A stretch of DNA of 64,000 nt from Fuscovulum sp. (GCA_035192965.1 CP136571.1:2190501-2254500); one strand, 5' to 3'. Counted from the first letter of the stretch, positions 1 through 8,505 are shown. Numbers and translations: made by a program. The notes: generated from the sequence alone by a model not told the origin.

Positions 1-1368
1 GCAGCCCGAGATCTTGATCTTCAGCGGGCCAATATCGTGTTCCAGCTTCAGCTCATCAAACCGCGTCGCGATTTGCTGCGCCACGGGGATCGACCGGGCG
101 GTGGCCAGCGCGCAGTAATCCATGCCGGGGCAGGCGATGATATCCGAGATCAGGCCGACATTGGCCGTGCCAAGGCCCGCCTTGACCAGTTGGGCATGCA
201 GGGCCGGCAGGTCGGATTTGTGGACATGCGGCAGGATGACATTCTGTTCGTGGCTGATGCGGATTTCCGAATGGCCAAAGGTTTCGGCCAGATCGGCGAT
301 CAGGCGCATCTGATCGGCGGTCGCGTCACCGGGGGTTTCGCCATGCGCCTTGAGGCTGATGGTGACGATGGCGTATTGCGCGTTGCGATGCGCAGCGAGG
401 TTCGTGTCGGCCCAGGCGCGGAAGGCCGGGTCGGCGCTGTAAAAGGCATCATAGGCATCGACGGGCGCGTTGCGAAAGGCCGGGGGGGCGAATGCCTCTT
501 CAATCTCGGCCAGCAGTTTCTGGTCATTGCCACCGAAGAGGGGGCGCAACTCCGTGAACCGTTCCTCGATCATGCGGGTGATTTCTGCCGCGCCGGTTTC
601 ATGCACGGTGATCTTGATGCGTGCCTTGTACTTGTTGTCGCGACGGCCGAGCGTGTTGTAGACGCTGAGAACCGCCTCCACATAGGGCAGCAGGTCGGCC
701 TTGGGCAGGAAGTCCCGCACGGTGTGGGCGATCATGGGCGTGCGGCCAAGACCGCCGCCGACCATCACCTCGAACCCCGGCTCGCCCGCCGCGTTGCGGA
801 CCATGCGCAGGCCGATGTCATGGGCGCGGGTGACCGCACGGTCATTCGGGGAACCGGTGATGGCGATCTTGAACTTGCGGGGCAGGAATTGAAACTCCGG
901 GTGGTCGGTCGACCACTGGCGCAGCAGTTCTGCCACGGGGCGGGGGTCTTCGATCTCATCCGCCGCAGCGCCGGCGAAATGATCGGCGGTCACGTTGCGC
1001 ACGCAGTTGCCCGATGTCTGGATGGCGTGCATCCCCACATCGGCAAGCGCCTGAAGCATGGCGGGCACGTCTTCCAGTTTCGGCCAGTTGAACTGAATGT
1101 TCTGGCGGGTGGTGAAGTGGCCATAGCCCTTGTCCCAGGTCTGGGCGATATGGGCCAGCTGGCGCATCTGGTTCGGGTTGATCGTGCCATAGGGAATGGC
1201 CACCCGCAGCATGTAGGCGTGCAGTTGCAGGTACAGCCCGTTCATCAGTCGCAGCGGGCGGAATTCTTCCTCGGTCAGCGACCCGTCAAGGCGGCGTTCC
1301 ACCTGCTGGGTGAACTGGGCGACACGTTCGCGGACGAAGGCTTCATCGAATTCGGAATAGCTGTACAT
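1..1368 (-). CDS. cysI: Nitrite/sulfite reductase hemoprotein (partial, C-terminus cut by window edge)
   Basis: Siroheme/[4Fe-4S] sulfite (or nitrite) reductase, which makes sulfide in assimilatory sulfate reduction. The ATG at 1368 opens a frame that runs without a stop to base 1 (456 residues). Visible are the ferredoxin-like repeat (HFTTRQNIQFNW near residue 90), the NCVRNVTADHF segment, and the first pair of cluster cysteines in CPGMDYC. The frame is cut exactly at SGC, where the second pair (SGCPN..C) would follow, so about 100 residues lie outside the window. It is the third gene after cobA and DUF2849, 10 bases downstream, so this is a siroheme-plus-reductase operon. Sulfite rather than nitrite as substrate is inferred from this context. 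Confidence 0.9.
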   Translation of the reverse strand, partial: MYSYSEFDEAFVRERVAQFTQQVERRLDGSLTEEEFRPLRLMNGLYLQLHAYMLRVAIPYGTINPNQMRQLAHIAQTWDKGYGHFTTRQNIQFNWPKLEDVPAMLQALADVGMHAIQTSGNCVRNVTADHFAGAAADEIEDPRPVAELLRQWSTDHPEFQFLPRKFKIAITGSPNDRAVTRAHDIGLRMVRNAAGEPGFEVMVGGGLGRTPMIAHTVRDFLPKADLLPYVEAVLSVYNTLGRRDNKYKARIKITVHETGAAEITRMIEERFTELRPLFGGNDQKLLAEIEEAFAPPAFRNAPVDAYDAFYSADPAFRAWADTNLAAHRNAQYAIVTISLKAHGETPGDATADQMRLIADLAETFGHSEIRISHEQNVILPHVHKSDLPALHAQLVKAGLGTANVGLISDIIACPGMDYCALATARSIPVAQQIATRFDELKLEHDIGPLKIKISGC

Positions 1369-1378
1369 TCTGGCTGCC

Positions 1379-1684
1379 TCAGTTCGCGTAGTCGGCTTGT
1401 TTGCCGTGGTTATAGTTCGACGGGCCACGGGTGCGGAATTCTTCGCGGAAATGGGTGGGTTCCGGTCCATTCGGGCCGGGCTTGGCATCGGCGAGGTAAG
1501 CGCCGACGACGATCAGCTTTTGCGCGGCGGCGTGAAGTAGGCGCATCTGGGCATGAGCTTCATCCTCGATCAATTCCGCCTCATGGTGGAACGGCGACCA
1601 ACGGTCATCGGCGGTCAGATAGACCACATCGCCTTCGCGCAGGCGGTTGGCGGTGACGATCTTGGGCGTGAAGCGGCGGCTCAT
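1379..1684 (-). CDS. DUF2849 domain protein of the sulfite reductase operon
   Basis: A 101-residue protein of the DUF2849 family, which in alphaproteobacteria is typically found between the siroheme methyltransferase gene and the sulfite reductase gene, as here. It has no signal peptide, membrane segment or catalytic motif that I recognise. A KIVTANRLREGDVVYL stretch near the N-terminus suggests a small beta-rich fold. Its ATG overlaps the cobA stop in an ATGA arrangement, and cysI begins 10 bases after its stop. Translational coupling with the reductase operon is therefore likely. Its molecular role is unknown; a helper role in siroheme or reductase assembly is only an inference from position. 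Confidence 0.8.
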   Translation of the reverse strand: MSRRFTPKIVTANRLREGDVVYLTADDRWSPFHHEAELIEDEAHAQMRLLHAAAQKLIVVGAYLADAKPGPNGPEPTHFREEFRTRGPSNYNHGKQADYAN

Positions 1685-2466
1685 GCGGTGGCTTCCTTCA
1701 ATTCTGACGTCAGTGCGGGCAGGGCCGCACGGATGCGGCGGGGTTCGAGGCCGTAAAGCAGCACGGCAGGGCCTGCGACTTGCGCCACAGCGTCGGGCAG
1801 GGTGGCAAGGGTGGCGGCGATCACACGCTGATTGGCGCGCGAGACGTTTTCCACGATAGCCACGGGGGTTTCCGGGGCGGCGCCGTGCATCATCAGGCGG
1901 CCTTGGATAAAGCGGCTGGATTTCTTGCCCATGTAGATCGCCGCAACCTCACCCGGGCGGGCCATACCGCGCCAGTCCTGTTCGGCGAAACCTTCCATGT
2001 CATGCCCGGTCACGATGCGCAGCGCGCCGTTGCGGCCACGCTTCGTCAGGCTCTGGCCGATATTGGCCGCCGCGACAGCGGCAGAGGTCAGGCCGGGCAG
2101 GATGGCGAAGGACAGGCCTGCCGCTTCCAGCGCGTCCATCTCTTCGTCCAGACGGCCAAAGATGCCGCAATCACCGCCCTTGAGGCGGACAATGCGCGCG
2201 CCTGTCATGGCTTGAGCCACGATGGTAGCGTTGATCGTGGTCTGGGCGGTGGCGGGGCCAAACCCTTCTTTGCCCACGTCAATGCGGGTGACATGCGGCG
2301 GGATCAAGGCCATCACCTCATCGCCGACCAGACGGTCATGGATCACCACATCCGCCTGTTGCAGTGCGCGGAAAGCGCCCAGTGTCAGATGCGCGGCCGC
2401 ACCGGGGCCGGCACCCACAAAGGTGACGGCAACAGGGGTAGGGGCGAAATGGGGCAGGTCGGTCAT
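1681..2466 (-). CDS. cobA: Uroporphyrinogen-III C-methyltransferase (SUMT)
   Basis: S-adenosylmethionine-dependent methyltransferase converting uroporphyrinogen III to precorrin-2, the siroheme precursor. At 261 residues it has the length of a stand-alone SUMT and lacks the CysG N-terminal dehydrogenase/ferrochelatase domain. Diagnostic motifs are the glycine loop VGAGPGA (residues 17-23), the VIHDRLV segment, RLKGGDCGIFGR and the LPGLTSA stretch. Leading the DUF2849-cysI operon, it supplies siroheme to the reductase. No siroheme ferrochelatase gene is in the window. It is transcribed away from the Lrp-type regulator at 2604. Confidence 0.92.
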   Translation of the reverse strand: MTDLPHFAPTPVAVTFVGAGPGAAAHLTLGAFRALQQADVVIHDRLVGDEVMALIPPHVTRIDVGKEGFGPATAQTTINATIVAQAMTGARIVRLKGGDCGIFGRLDEEMDALEAAGLSFAILPGLTSAAVAAANIGQSLTKRGRNGALRIVTGHDMEGFAEQDWRGMARPGEVAAIYMGKKSSRFIQGRLMMHGAAPETPVAIVENVSRANQRVIAATLATLPDAVAQVAGPAVLLYGLEPRRIRAALPALTSELKEATA

Positions 2467-2540
2467 GCTGGCGATCCCGGTTTGGCTGTCTGGAATATAG
2501 GATATTTTCCCGGTTTCGGGCCAGCCACCCTTGCAGATAA

Positions 2541-2589
2541 GAACGATTGTTCCGATACTGGCGCAGTGTGGAACGTGTTTCCGCGAAAC
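2541..2589. promoter_or_regulatory. Inverted repeats between cobA and the Lrp-type gene
   Basis: The 137-base divergent intergenic region holds GAAC-GATT-GTTC (2541-2552), whose GTTCC half is also inverted against GGAAC at 2570-2574. A second dyad, GTTTC-CGC-GAAAC, lies at 2577-2589. Such dyads between divergent genes are the usual layout for an autoregulatory Lrp/AsnC site, but binding is only inferred. Confidence 0.35.
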
Positions 2590-2603
2590 GGGGGAATTTG
2601 CGA

Positions 2604-3065
2604 ATGGCGGTCCGGCTGGACGAGATGGACAGGAAAATCCTTGCGGAACTGCAGGCCGATGCCGAGCAGTCGCTGGATGAGATCGCGCGCAAGGTGGGGT
2701 CTTCCAAGACCCCGGTCTGGAACCGCATCCGCCGGATGAAGGAGGCGGGCGTCATCACGCGGCAGACCGCCATTCTGGACCCCGAGGCGCTGGGGCTGGA
2801 GGCCTGTTTCTTTGTGTTGATCCGCACCAGCGAGCATGAGGCGGACTGGCAGCGCAAGTTCCTGAAAGCGCTGCGCGAACGTCCCGAGGTGCTGGAAGCG
2901 CATCGGTTGGCGGGCGACATCGACTATATCCTGAAGGTGCGGGTCAAGAACGCGCGGGCCTATGACACGTTTTATCAGGCCCTGATTTCCGAGGTGCGGA
3001 TTTACAACGTGACCGCGCTGTTGAGCATGGAAGAGATCAAGGCGACGACGATCCTGCCGGTCTGA
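2604..3065 (+). CDS. Lrp/AsnC family transcriptional regulator
   Basis: A 153-residue regulator with the N-terminal winged helix (LDEMDRKILAEL, then LDEIARKVGSSKTPVWNRI) and a C-terminal RAM/ligand-sensing domain (residues 60-150). The start chosen is the ATG at 2604, because the family begins right before LDEMDRKIL and the longer upstream frame adds atypical sequence. It diverges from the cobA-DUF2849-cysI operon. The family normally binds an amino acid, and control of sulfur assimilation in response to cysteine or a related compound is inferred from the divergent arrangement. It is not co-directional with the P450 gene that follows. Confidence 0.88.
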   Translation: MAVRLDEMDRKILAELQADAEQSLDEIARKVGSSKTPVWNRIRRMKEAGVITRQTAILDPEALGLEACFFVLIRTSEHEADWQRKFLKALRERPEVLEAHRLAGDIDYILKVRVKNARAYDTFYQALISEVRIYNVTALLSMEEIKATTILPV

Positions 3066-3070
3066 CGGTC

Positions 3071-4252
3071 CTAGCGGGCGAGGTGCAGCGCTTTGAGCCC
3101 GTGGAAGTGATACACATCGGCATAAGCAGGTTTTTCCGCAAGGCGCAGGTTCGGCAGGCGTTGAAACAGGATCGGCAGGGCGATCTGCAATTCCAGCCGG
3201 GCCAACGGCGCGCCCACGCAGAAATGCAGGCCTGCGCCGAATGTGGCGTTGGGTTTGGCGGGGCGGTCGGGCAGGAATTGCGCCGGGCGGTCCCATTGGC
3301 CGGGGTCGCGGTTGGCGGCGGCCAGCAGCAGCGCGACCTGATCACCGCGCTGAAAGCGATGGCCCATCACATCAACCTCTTCATAGGCCCAGCGGGTGAA
3401 CATATGCAGCGCGGGATCGAAGCGCAGGATTTCCTCTACCGTCGCCTCTACCTTGTCGGGGGATAGGGCGGTGGCGGGGGTTTTCGTTTCAAGCAGCGTT
3501 TTCACGCCATTGCCGATGGTGTGAACCGTCGCCTCATGCCCCGCATTCAGCAGCAGGATGCAGGTCGAGATCAGTTCGTCGGTTGTCAGACGGTCACCCT
3601 CGGACTCGGCGGCAATCAGATGGGTGATCAGGTCATCCCGCGGGTCGGCGCGGCGGTCGGCGATATAGCCGCGCAGGAAGGCCACGAAATCTTCGGTCGC
3701 TGCGATGGCGCGATCCTCGGCGGCGCGGCTGCGGTTGGCCATATACATGCCGACCATGGCATTGGACCAGCGCAGCAGGTCATCCGACATAGTTTCCGGC
3801 ACACCCAAAAGGCGGGCGATGATGATGACGGGCAGTTTCTGCGCGAAGGTCGGGAGAAGATCGAATTCATCCGCAGGCAATGCATCGATCAGATCGTTGG
3901 AAAGCTGTGTGATTTCAGGGCCAAGCGCGGCGATGCGGCGTGAGGTGAAGGCGCGCAGGACAAGGCTGCGCAGGCGGGTGTGGCGCGGCGGTTCCAGTTC
4001 CAGCATCGAATGCGCCTCGACCGCGTAGAAGGGCCGCAGGTGATCGGGGATCACGGGCGCGCATTCGGGCGGGGCTTCGCGGCCAAAGCGGCGGTCGCGC
4101 AGGATGGCGTTCACCGCTGATGCGTTGGGAGTGCAGATCAGGTTGTAATCAACCCAGCGGAAGAAAGGGCCGGTGGCGCGGGCGCGGTCATAGAACGGAT
4201 AGGGGTTCTGAACGAAGGCAGGATCGGTGGGGGATTGGTGAAGGTCTTGCAT
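3071..4252 (-). CDS. Cytochrome P450
   Basis: A 393-residue soluble class I bacterial P450 monooxygenase. The heme-thiolate loop FGAGLHFCVG is near the C-terminus, the I-helix oxygen-binding motif is NAGHEATVHTIGNG, and the K-helix ExxR is present in EEILRF..R. The start is the ATG at 4252; the extra upstream frame has no family character. It sits 20 bases downstream of the EamA gene in the same direction, so co-transcription is likely. No ferredoxin or ferredoxin reductase partner is nearby, and the substrate cannot be deduced. Confidence 0.9.
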   Translation of the reverse strand: MQDLHQSPTDPAFVQNPYPFYDRARATGPFFRWVDYNLICTPNASAVNAILRDRRFGREAPPECAPVIPDHLRPFYAVEAHSMLELEPPRHTRLRSLVLRAFTSRRIAALGPEITQLSNDLIDALPADEFDLLPTFAQKLPVIIIARLLGVPETMSDDLLRWSNAMVGMYMANRSRAAEDRAIAATEDFVAFLRGYIADRRADPRDDLITHLIAAESEGDRLTTDELISTCILLLNAGHEATVHTIGNGVKTLLETKTPATALSPDKVEATVEEILRFDPALHMFTRWAYEEVDVMGHRFQRGDQVALLLAAANRDPGQWDRPAQFLPDRPAKPNATFGAGLHFCVGAPLARLELQIALPILFQRLPNLRLAEKPAYADVYHFHGLKALHLAR

Positions 4253-4272
4253 GATCTTGTTCTTGATGGGTT

Positions 4273-5193
4273 TTAGCGCCGGGGCAGCGCGATCAGGCCT
4301 TGCGCCACCAGCACGCCGATGGCGACAAAAGCCGCACCAAGCGCCTGAATCCAGCTCCAGGTGCCGCCAAGCGCCAGCATGAAGACCATGACATAAAATG
4401 GCGTCAGGTTGATATGCAGCGCCGACATGGCGATGCCGAGGCGACCCACGGCAATAATCCAAAGGAGTTGGCTGATGGCGAGGCCGCCCACGCCATAGAT
4501 GGCAAGCGCGGTAAACTCGGTCAGGCCGAAGGCGGAAAGGTTGGGGCCGGGCAGGCCGAACAGCCCGCCGATCAGGGCGAAAACCGTGCCCGCCAGCGCC
4601 GCGCCGCAGACGGTGAGGCTGGTGGAGCCGAGGGGGGTAAGGCCGGGCAGGGCGGTGACTGTCCAGCGTGAGGCGAGGGTGAAGGTGATGACAGAGCCGA
4701 GGCAGAGAAGCGCCCCGATGCCGAAGGAAAGACCCCCGTCGAAATTGCCCGCCGCAAGGATGCCGCCGAGGATCGACAGCAGCATGCCGAGCGCGATTTG
4801 CAGCGTAAGCTTGCGCCCATCAAGGAAAATTTCCAGCGTCATCCCGATCAGGGGCATGGCCGAGGACACGACTGCCGCCATCACCGCCGAGGTGCGGGTC
4901 TGGCCAAAGACGAGTTGCAGCGCCCCCAGCGCCAGAAGCGAGCCCACCATGATCCCACGCGGCCAGTTGGCGCGGCGCAGGGCATCCGTTCCTTCGACCA
5001 GCCACCAGATCGGCAACAGGAACGCCGCTGCCATCACCATGCGTGCGGCGTTCAGGATGACCGGTGGCAGGGGGGCGGGGTCGGCACGGATGAGCACCTC
5101 TGCCGCAGGCAGGGCGGCGGCCCAGATCAGCATGGAGGCCATGCAGATCAGGTTGGCCGAAAGGGCAGAGCGGGTGGGGGAAAGGGCTGTCAT
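4273..5193 (-). CDS. EamA/DMT-superfamily permease
   Basis: A 306-residue inner-membrane protein with about ten hydrophobic helices arranged as two EamA repeats, typical of drug/metabolite exporters (RhtA/YdcZ-like). The start is the ATG at 5193, giving MTALSPTRSALSANL before the first helix; the longer frame adds a non-hydrophobic proline/arginine-rich segment. It lies upstream of the P450 gene and downstream of tpiA on the same strand. The substrate is unknown. Pairing with the P450 could mean export of its product, but that is only a guess from position. Confidence 0.85.
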   Translation of the reverse strand: MTALSPTRSALSANLICMASMLIWAAALPAAEVLIRADPAPLPPVILNAARMVMAAAFLLPIWWLVEGTDALRRANWPRGIMVGSLLALGALQLVFGQTRTSAVMAAVVSSAMPLIGMTLEIFLDGRKLTLQIALGMLLSILGGILAAGNFDGGLSFGIGALLCLGSVITFTLASRWTVTALPGLTPLGSTSLTVCGAALAGTVFALIGGLFGLPGPNLSAFGLTEFTALAIYGVGGLAISQLLWIIAVGRLGIAMSALHINLTPFYVMVFMLALGGTWSWIQALGAAFVAIGVLVAQGLIALPRR

Positions 5194-5272
5194 CAAATGT
5201 CCTGCATCACGCCCGAACCATCCCCCGGTGCCGGGCCGAAGGCTGTTCCGGGGGCGACGTGAAAGGGCGCGA

Positions 5273-6016
<744 letters not shown>

Positions 6017-6078
6017 GCTGTCCTCCCGGGGTTTTGCACGCAACAAGCGTTACGGGGAAAGGGGATGAAGGAAAAGGG

Positions 6079-6190
6079 GTGTGCAGCGCTTTGTGCAGAT
6101 GGCGGTGCAGACGGTTGTGCATACAAATTCGTGCAGAGACATGCGGGATTGGCAGCGCTTGGTGCGCTGGTGCAGAGGACCGTGCAAAAT
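6079..6190 (+). repeat. GTGCA-rich intergenic repeat cluster (copy 1)
   Basis: About 110 bases between tpiA and sufA in which GTGCA recurs many times. It includes GGTGCAGACGGTTGTGCA at 6104-6121, which is 17/18 identical to 47179-47196 in another intergenic gap. Neither copy looks coding. Function unknown. Confidence 0.5.
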
Positions 6191-6195
6191 GGAAA

Positions 6196-6216
6196 GCCCC
6201 GGGTCAGGCCCGGGGC
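6196..6216 (-). terminator. Stem-loop after sufA
   Basis: An 8-bp perfect stem (GCCCCGGG/CCCGGGGC) with a 5-base loop, 22 bases past the sufA stop. On the minus strand it is followed by TTTCCATTTT, so it is a plausible intrinsic terminator for the sufA transcript. Confidence 0.7.
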
Positions 6217-6238
6217 GTGTGTTCGTGACGGCCCTACC

Positions 6239-6598
6239 TTACGCGGCGGGCTGTTCCTTGAACTTGATCGATTCACCGCACCCGCAGGCTTCAGCCACGT
6301 TGGGGTTGTTGAACCGGAAGCCCGATTCCAGCAGCGAGGTTTCATAGTCGATCTCGGTGCCGAAAAGGAACATCTGCGCCATCGGGGCGATCATCACGCG
6401 TGCGCCATCCTGTTCGATCAGCTCATCCATCGGATTGATGTCGGTGACATAATCCATGGTGTATTCCATGCCCGCGCAGCCGCCCTTTTTCACGCCGATG
6501 CGCAGGCCGGTGCTTCCCTGCTTTTCCATCAGGCGGGCGATCTGCCGTACGGCGGCGGGGGTCAGTGTCACAGCCTGTTTGCCGGGGATGCCGAACAT
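6239..6598 (-). CDS. sufA: HesB/IscA-type Fe-S cluster insertion protein
   Basis: A 119-residue A-type carrier that delivers Fe-S clusters to apoproteins. The three conserved cysteines are present: GGCAGMEY in the middle and CGCGES near the C-terminus. The start is the ATG at 6598. It is the last gene of a minus-strand run sufT, SatD-like, DUF3307, sufA, with only 23 bases separating it from DUF3307, and it ends in a stem-loop. Presence of sufT nearby supports a SUF role. IscA or ErpA naming is also possible because the A-type subfamilies are hard to separate by eye. Confidence 0.88.
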   Translation of the reverse strand: MFGIPGKQAVTLTPAAVRQIARLMEKQGSTGLRIGVKKGGCAGMEYTMDYVTDINPMDELIEQDGARVMIAPMAQMFLFGTEIDYETSLLESGFRFNNPNVAEACGCGESIKFKEQPAA

Positions 6599-6621
6599 GG
6601 GGTTCTCCTTGTTGGCTTAAC

Positions 6622-7338
6622 TTAAGGCGGAAATGCAGGAATTCCAAGTGGCGGCAGGGTTTCCAGAACCGCAAGCGTGACGAATGCGGACAAGAGCGCC
6701 CAGGCGAAGGAGGCGAGAGTGCCGATGATGACGTATTCCGACAGTTTCGCCTCTTCCCGCACGGTCCCAAAGCGCAGGACGGATTTTGCGGCGATGAGAA
6801 AGCCGATGCCTTCGGGCAGGCCGCCGAGGATCATCACGAAGATCAACCCGCGTTCAAGCTGGCCGATGGCGCGGCCACCGTTGGGCAGGCCATCCATGGC
6901 GATAAGTGCGGTCCACGGGGCCATCAGCAGGCCGATGGCATGGCCGCCCGCGCGGATGGTCCAGATCGCGCCTGCGGCAAGGGCAAAGAGGGCGGGAAGC
7001 TGCGGCAGGTCTGCCCAAAGGCCGCTGGCGAAAAGGTCGGGCGCAAGCGCGGCAGTGAGCAGCAGCGTGGCGATATGGGCCAGTTGATCCAGCAGAAATG
7101 CGGTGGCATCGGTGCGGCGCGTGGCAAGTTTTGCCGCGTCGATCAGGGCATGGCCGAGGGTGAGGGCGAAGAGCGCCGGGTGAAGGCTGCCTGTGGCGGC
7201 AATGGCCGTGGCCAGCACGATGGCGGTATGGGCGAGAAACCAGAGCGGTTTGCGCTTGCCTGCGACCATGCGGTCCGGTTGCAGCAGGAAATCGGCCAGC
7301 ACATGGGCGAGGAAGAGGGCGGTCAGGGTTTCAATCAT
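6622..7338 (-). CDS. DUF3307 family membrane protein
   Basis: A 238-residue multi-spanning membrane protein of the DUF3307 family. It begins with the typical LTALFLAHVLADFLLQPD segment, in which Asp and Gln are buried in a hydrophobic helix. A charged cytoplasmic stretch (REEAKLSEY) lies before the last helix. Its ATG at 7338 overlaps the end of the SatD-like gene by 8 bases, so the two are almost certainly translated together. No catalytic motif is recognised and the function is unknown. The SatD-like partner suggests a membrane effector or sensor for that protein. Confidence 0.82.
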   Translation of the reverse strand: MIETLTALFLAHVLADFLLQPDRMVAGKRKPLWFLAHTAIVLATAIAATGSLHPALFALTLGHALIDAAKLATRRTDATAFLLDQLAHIATLLLTAALAPDLFASGLWADLPQLPALFALAAGAIWTIRAGGHAIGLLMAPWTALIAMDGLPNGGRAIGQLERGLIFVMILGGLPEGIGFLIAAKSVLRFGTVREEAKLSEYVIIGTLASFAWALLSAFVTLAVLETLPPLGIPAFPP

Positions 7339-7981
7339 CGCTTATCCCTGCGCCATCCCAGTTTTCCCAAAGGTCGAGTGTCGGCTGCCATGCGGCGATG
7401 CCTGATCCGGCGAAGCGGGATTTCCACGCCTGCCGCGTAAGGCCCATGAGGGCGGCCCATTCTTCCTGGGTGCGGTGGACGGGATCGAGGTATTCGGCCA
7501 CGACGGCGGCCTGTCCTTTGGTCCAGAGTGCAGCGTGCCATTCGGCGAGGGGAATGGAGGCCGCGATCCACGGGGGCAGGCCCGTGCCGCCTGCGACGGC
7601 CCAGGTCTGGTTGCGCGGCATGGCATCCAGCGCGCGACCCGAGTGGATAAAGGCGGTTCCGCTGGCGGCGGAAAGATCGCCCGTGGGTCGGCGCGTGACG
7701 CTGCCGAAGCCGATGGCGAGGCGGGTGGAAAGGCCGGTATCAGCGGCGGTGAGCGCGGCAGAGAGCGACAGGGCGATGCGCAGGGCGCGTCCGGGGCGTT
7801 GGATCAGGATCTGCCAGCCATCGCCGCGAAAGCGGGTGAATTGCAGATCCTCCGCCGCCCAGCTTTGCGCGGCATGGTGCAGCGCGGACATCGCCGCATC
7901 GAGCCTGCTGTCGGGCAGGGTGCTAGAGGCGACGAGATCACCTGTGATGACAGCATGGACCGGATCGGACGGGGATTGCAA
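7331..7981 (-). CDS. SatD-like protein: nucleotidyl cyclase-like domain plus HTH
   Basis: A 216-residue SatD-family-like protein. The start chosen is TTG at 7981, with AAGGA 7 bases upstream; a further TTG at 8026 would lie inside the operator palindrome. Residues 10-130 resemble the class III nucleotidyl cyclase palm: TGDLVASS (Asp15), then 39 residues later FRGDGWQ (Asp54), then RLAIGFGSV and GTAFIHSGRALD, in the positions of the cyclase metal Asp pair, the (R)IGxxxGxV strand and the NxxxR-type helix. Residues 170-190 (RTQEEWAALMGLTRQAW) look like a helix-turn-helix. Cyclase activity is inference; the family may simply be a degenerate fold. It overlaps DUF3307. Confidence 0.7.
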   Translation of the reverse strand: MQSPSDPVHAVITGDLVASSTLPDSRLDAAMSALHHAAQSWAAEDLQFTRFRGDGWQILIQRPGRALRIALSLSAALTAADTGLSTRLAIGFGSVTRRPTGDLSAASGTAFIHSGRALDAMPRNQTWAVAGGTGLPPWIAASIPLAEWHAALWTKGQAAVVAEYLDPVHRTQEEWAALMGLTRQAWKSRFAGSGIAAWQPTLDLWENWDGAGISDD

Positions 7982-8040
7982 AGCGGAGTCCTTGCATCGG
8001 GCTGATGCAAATGAAAACCTTTGCAAAGCCGAAATGCAAG
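7975..8040. promoter_or_regulatory. TGCAA operator array upstream of the SatD-like gene
   Basis: The 74-base gap between sufT and the SatD-like gene holds a perfect 7+5+7 dyad, TTGCATC-GGGCT-GATGCAA (7992-8010). It also holds a perfect CTTTGCAAAG palindrome (8019-8028), ATTGCAAAG (7975-7983) and ATGCAAG (8034-8040). TTTGCAAA is the known type of site for ScfR/PccR/RamB-like XRE regulators of acyl-CoA metabolism. The array argues for an independent regulated promoter for the SatD-like/DUF3307/sufA genes. Confidence 0.6.
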
Positions 8041-8055
8041 AAAAAAGTTTTGCGC

Positions 8056-8415
8056 TTACATAAAGCCGAGTTCGAGACGGGCCTCATCGGACATCATGTC
8101 CATTCCCCAAGGGGGATCGAAGGTCATCTTCACATTGACCGACTTCACCCCGGCCACGGGTTCCACCGCATCGGCCACCCAGCCGGGCATTTCGCCCGCC
8201 ACGGGGCAACCCGGCGCAGTGAGGGTCATGGTGATGTCGACGTCATTCTCGGTTGAGATGTCGACAGTATAGACCAAGCCGAGATCGAAGATGTTCACCG
8301 GGATTTCCGGATCGAACACGGTACGGCAGGCCTCGACCACCTGGTCGTAGAGCGGGTGGTCGGTGCTGGAGGGCGCGATCAGCGGTGCGCCTTCGATCTT
8401 GTCCACGTTGGTCAT
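8056..8415 (-). CDS. sufT: MIP18/DUF59-family Fe-S assembly protein SufT
   Basis: A 119-residue MIP18-family protein used in Fe-S cluster maturation alongside the SUF machinery. The family signature is visible: VFDPEIPVNIFDLGLVY, then MTLTAPGCPVAG with the conserved Cys, then FDPPW near the C-terminus. The start is the ATG at 8415; in-frame upstream sequence is low-complexity alanine shadow of ssb. It precedes the SatD-like operator and, further on, sufA. The core sufBCDS genes are not in this window. Confidence 0.9.
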   Translation of the reverse strand: MTNVDKIEGAPLIAPSSTDHPLYDQVVEACRTVFDPEIPVNIFDLGLVYTVDISTENDVDITMTLTAPGCPVAGEMPGWVADAVEPVAGVKSVNVKMTFDPPWGMDMMSDEARLELGFM

Positions 8416-8505
8416 GGCGGTTCCGGAAGGGGTTGTTGAGTGAATATATAGGGAATGCCGGGGCCAAGGTCCAGTGCAGGAAGTTGGCCCCGACAAGGGC
8501 GCAGC

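Noticed and set aside
37..1656. A 539-codon open frame on the plus strand at the left edge
   Set aside because: Antisense shadow of the sulfite reductase gene, whose minus-strand frame shows cluster cysteines and family blocks.
7982..8026. Longer SatD-like protein starting at TTG 8026
   Set aside because: That start lies inside the CTTTGCAAAG palindrome and lacks a well-spaced Shine-Dalgarno, whereas TTG 7981 has AAGGA 7 bases upstream.
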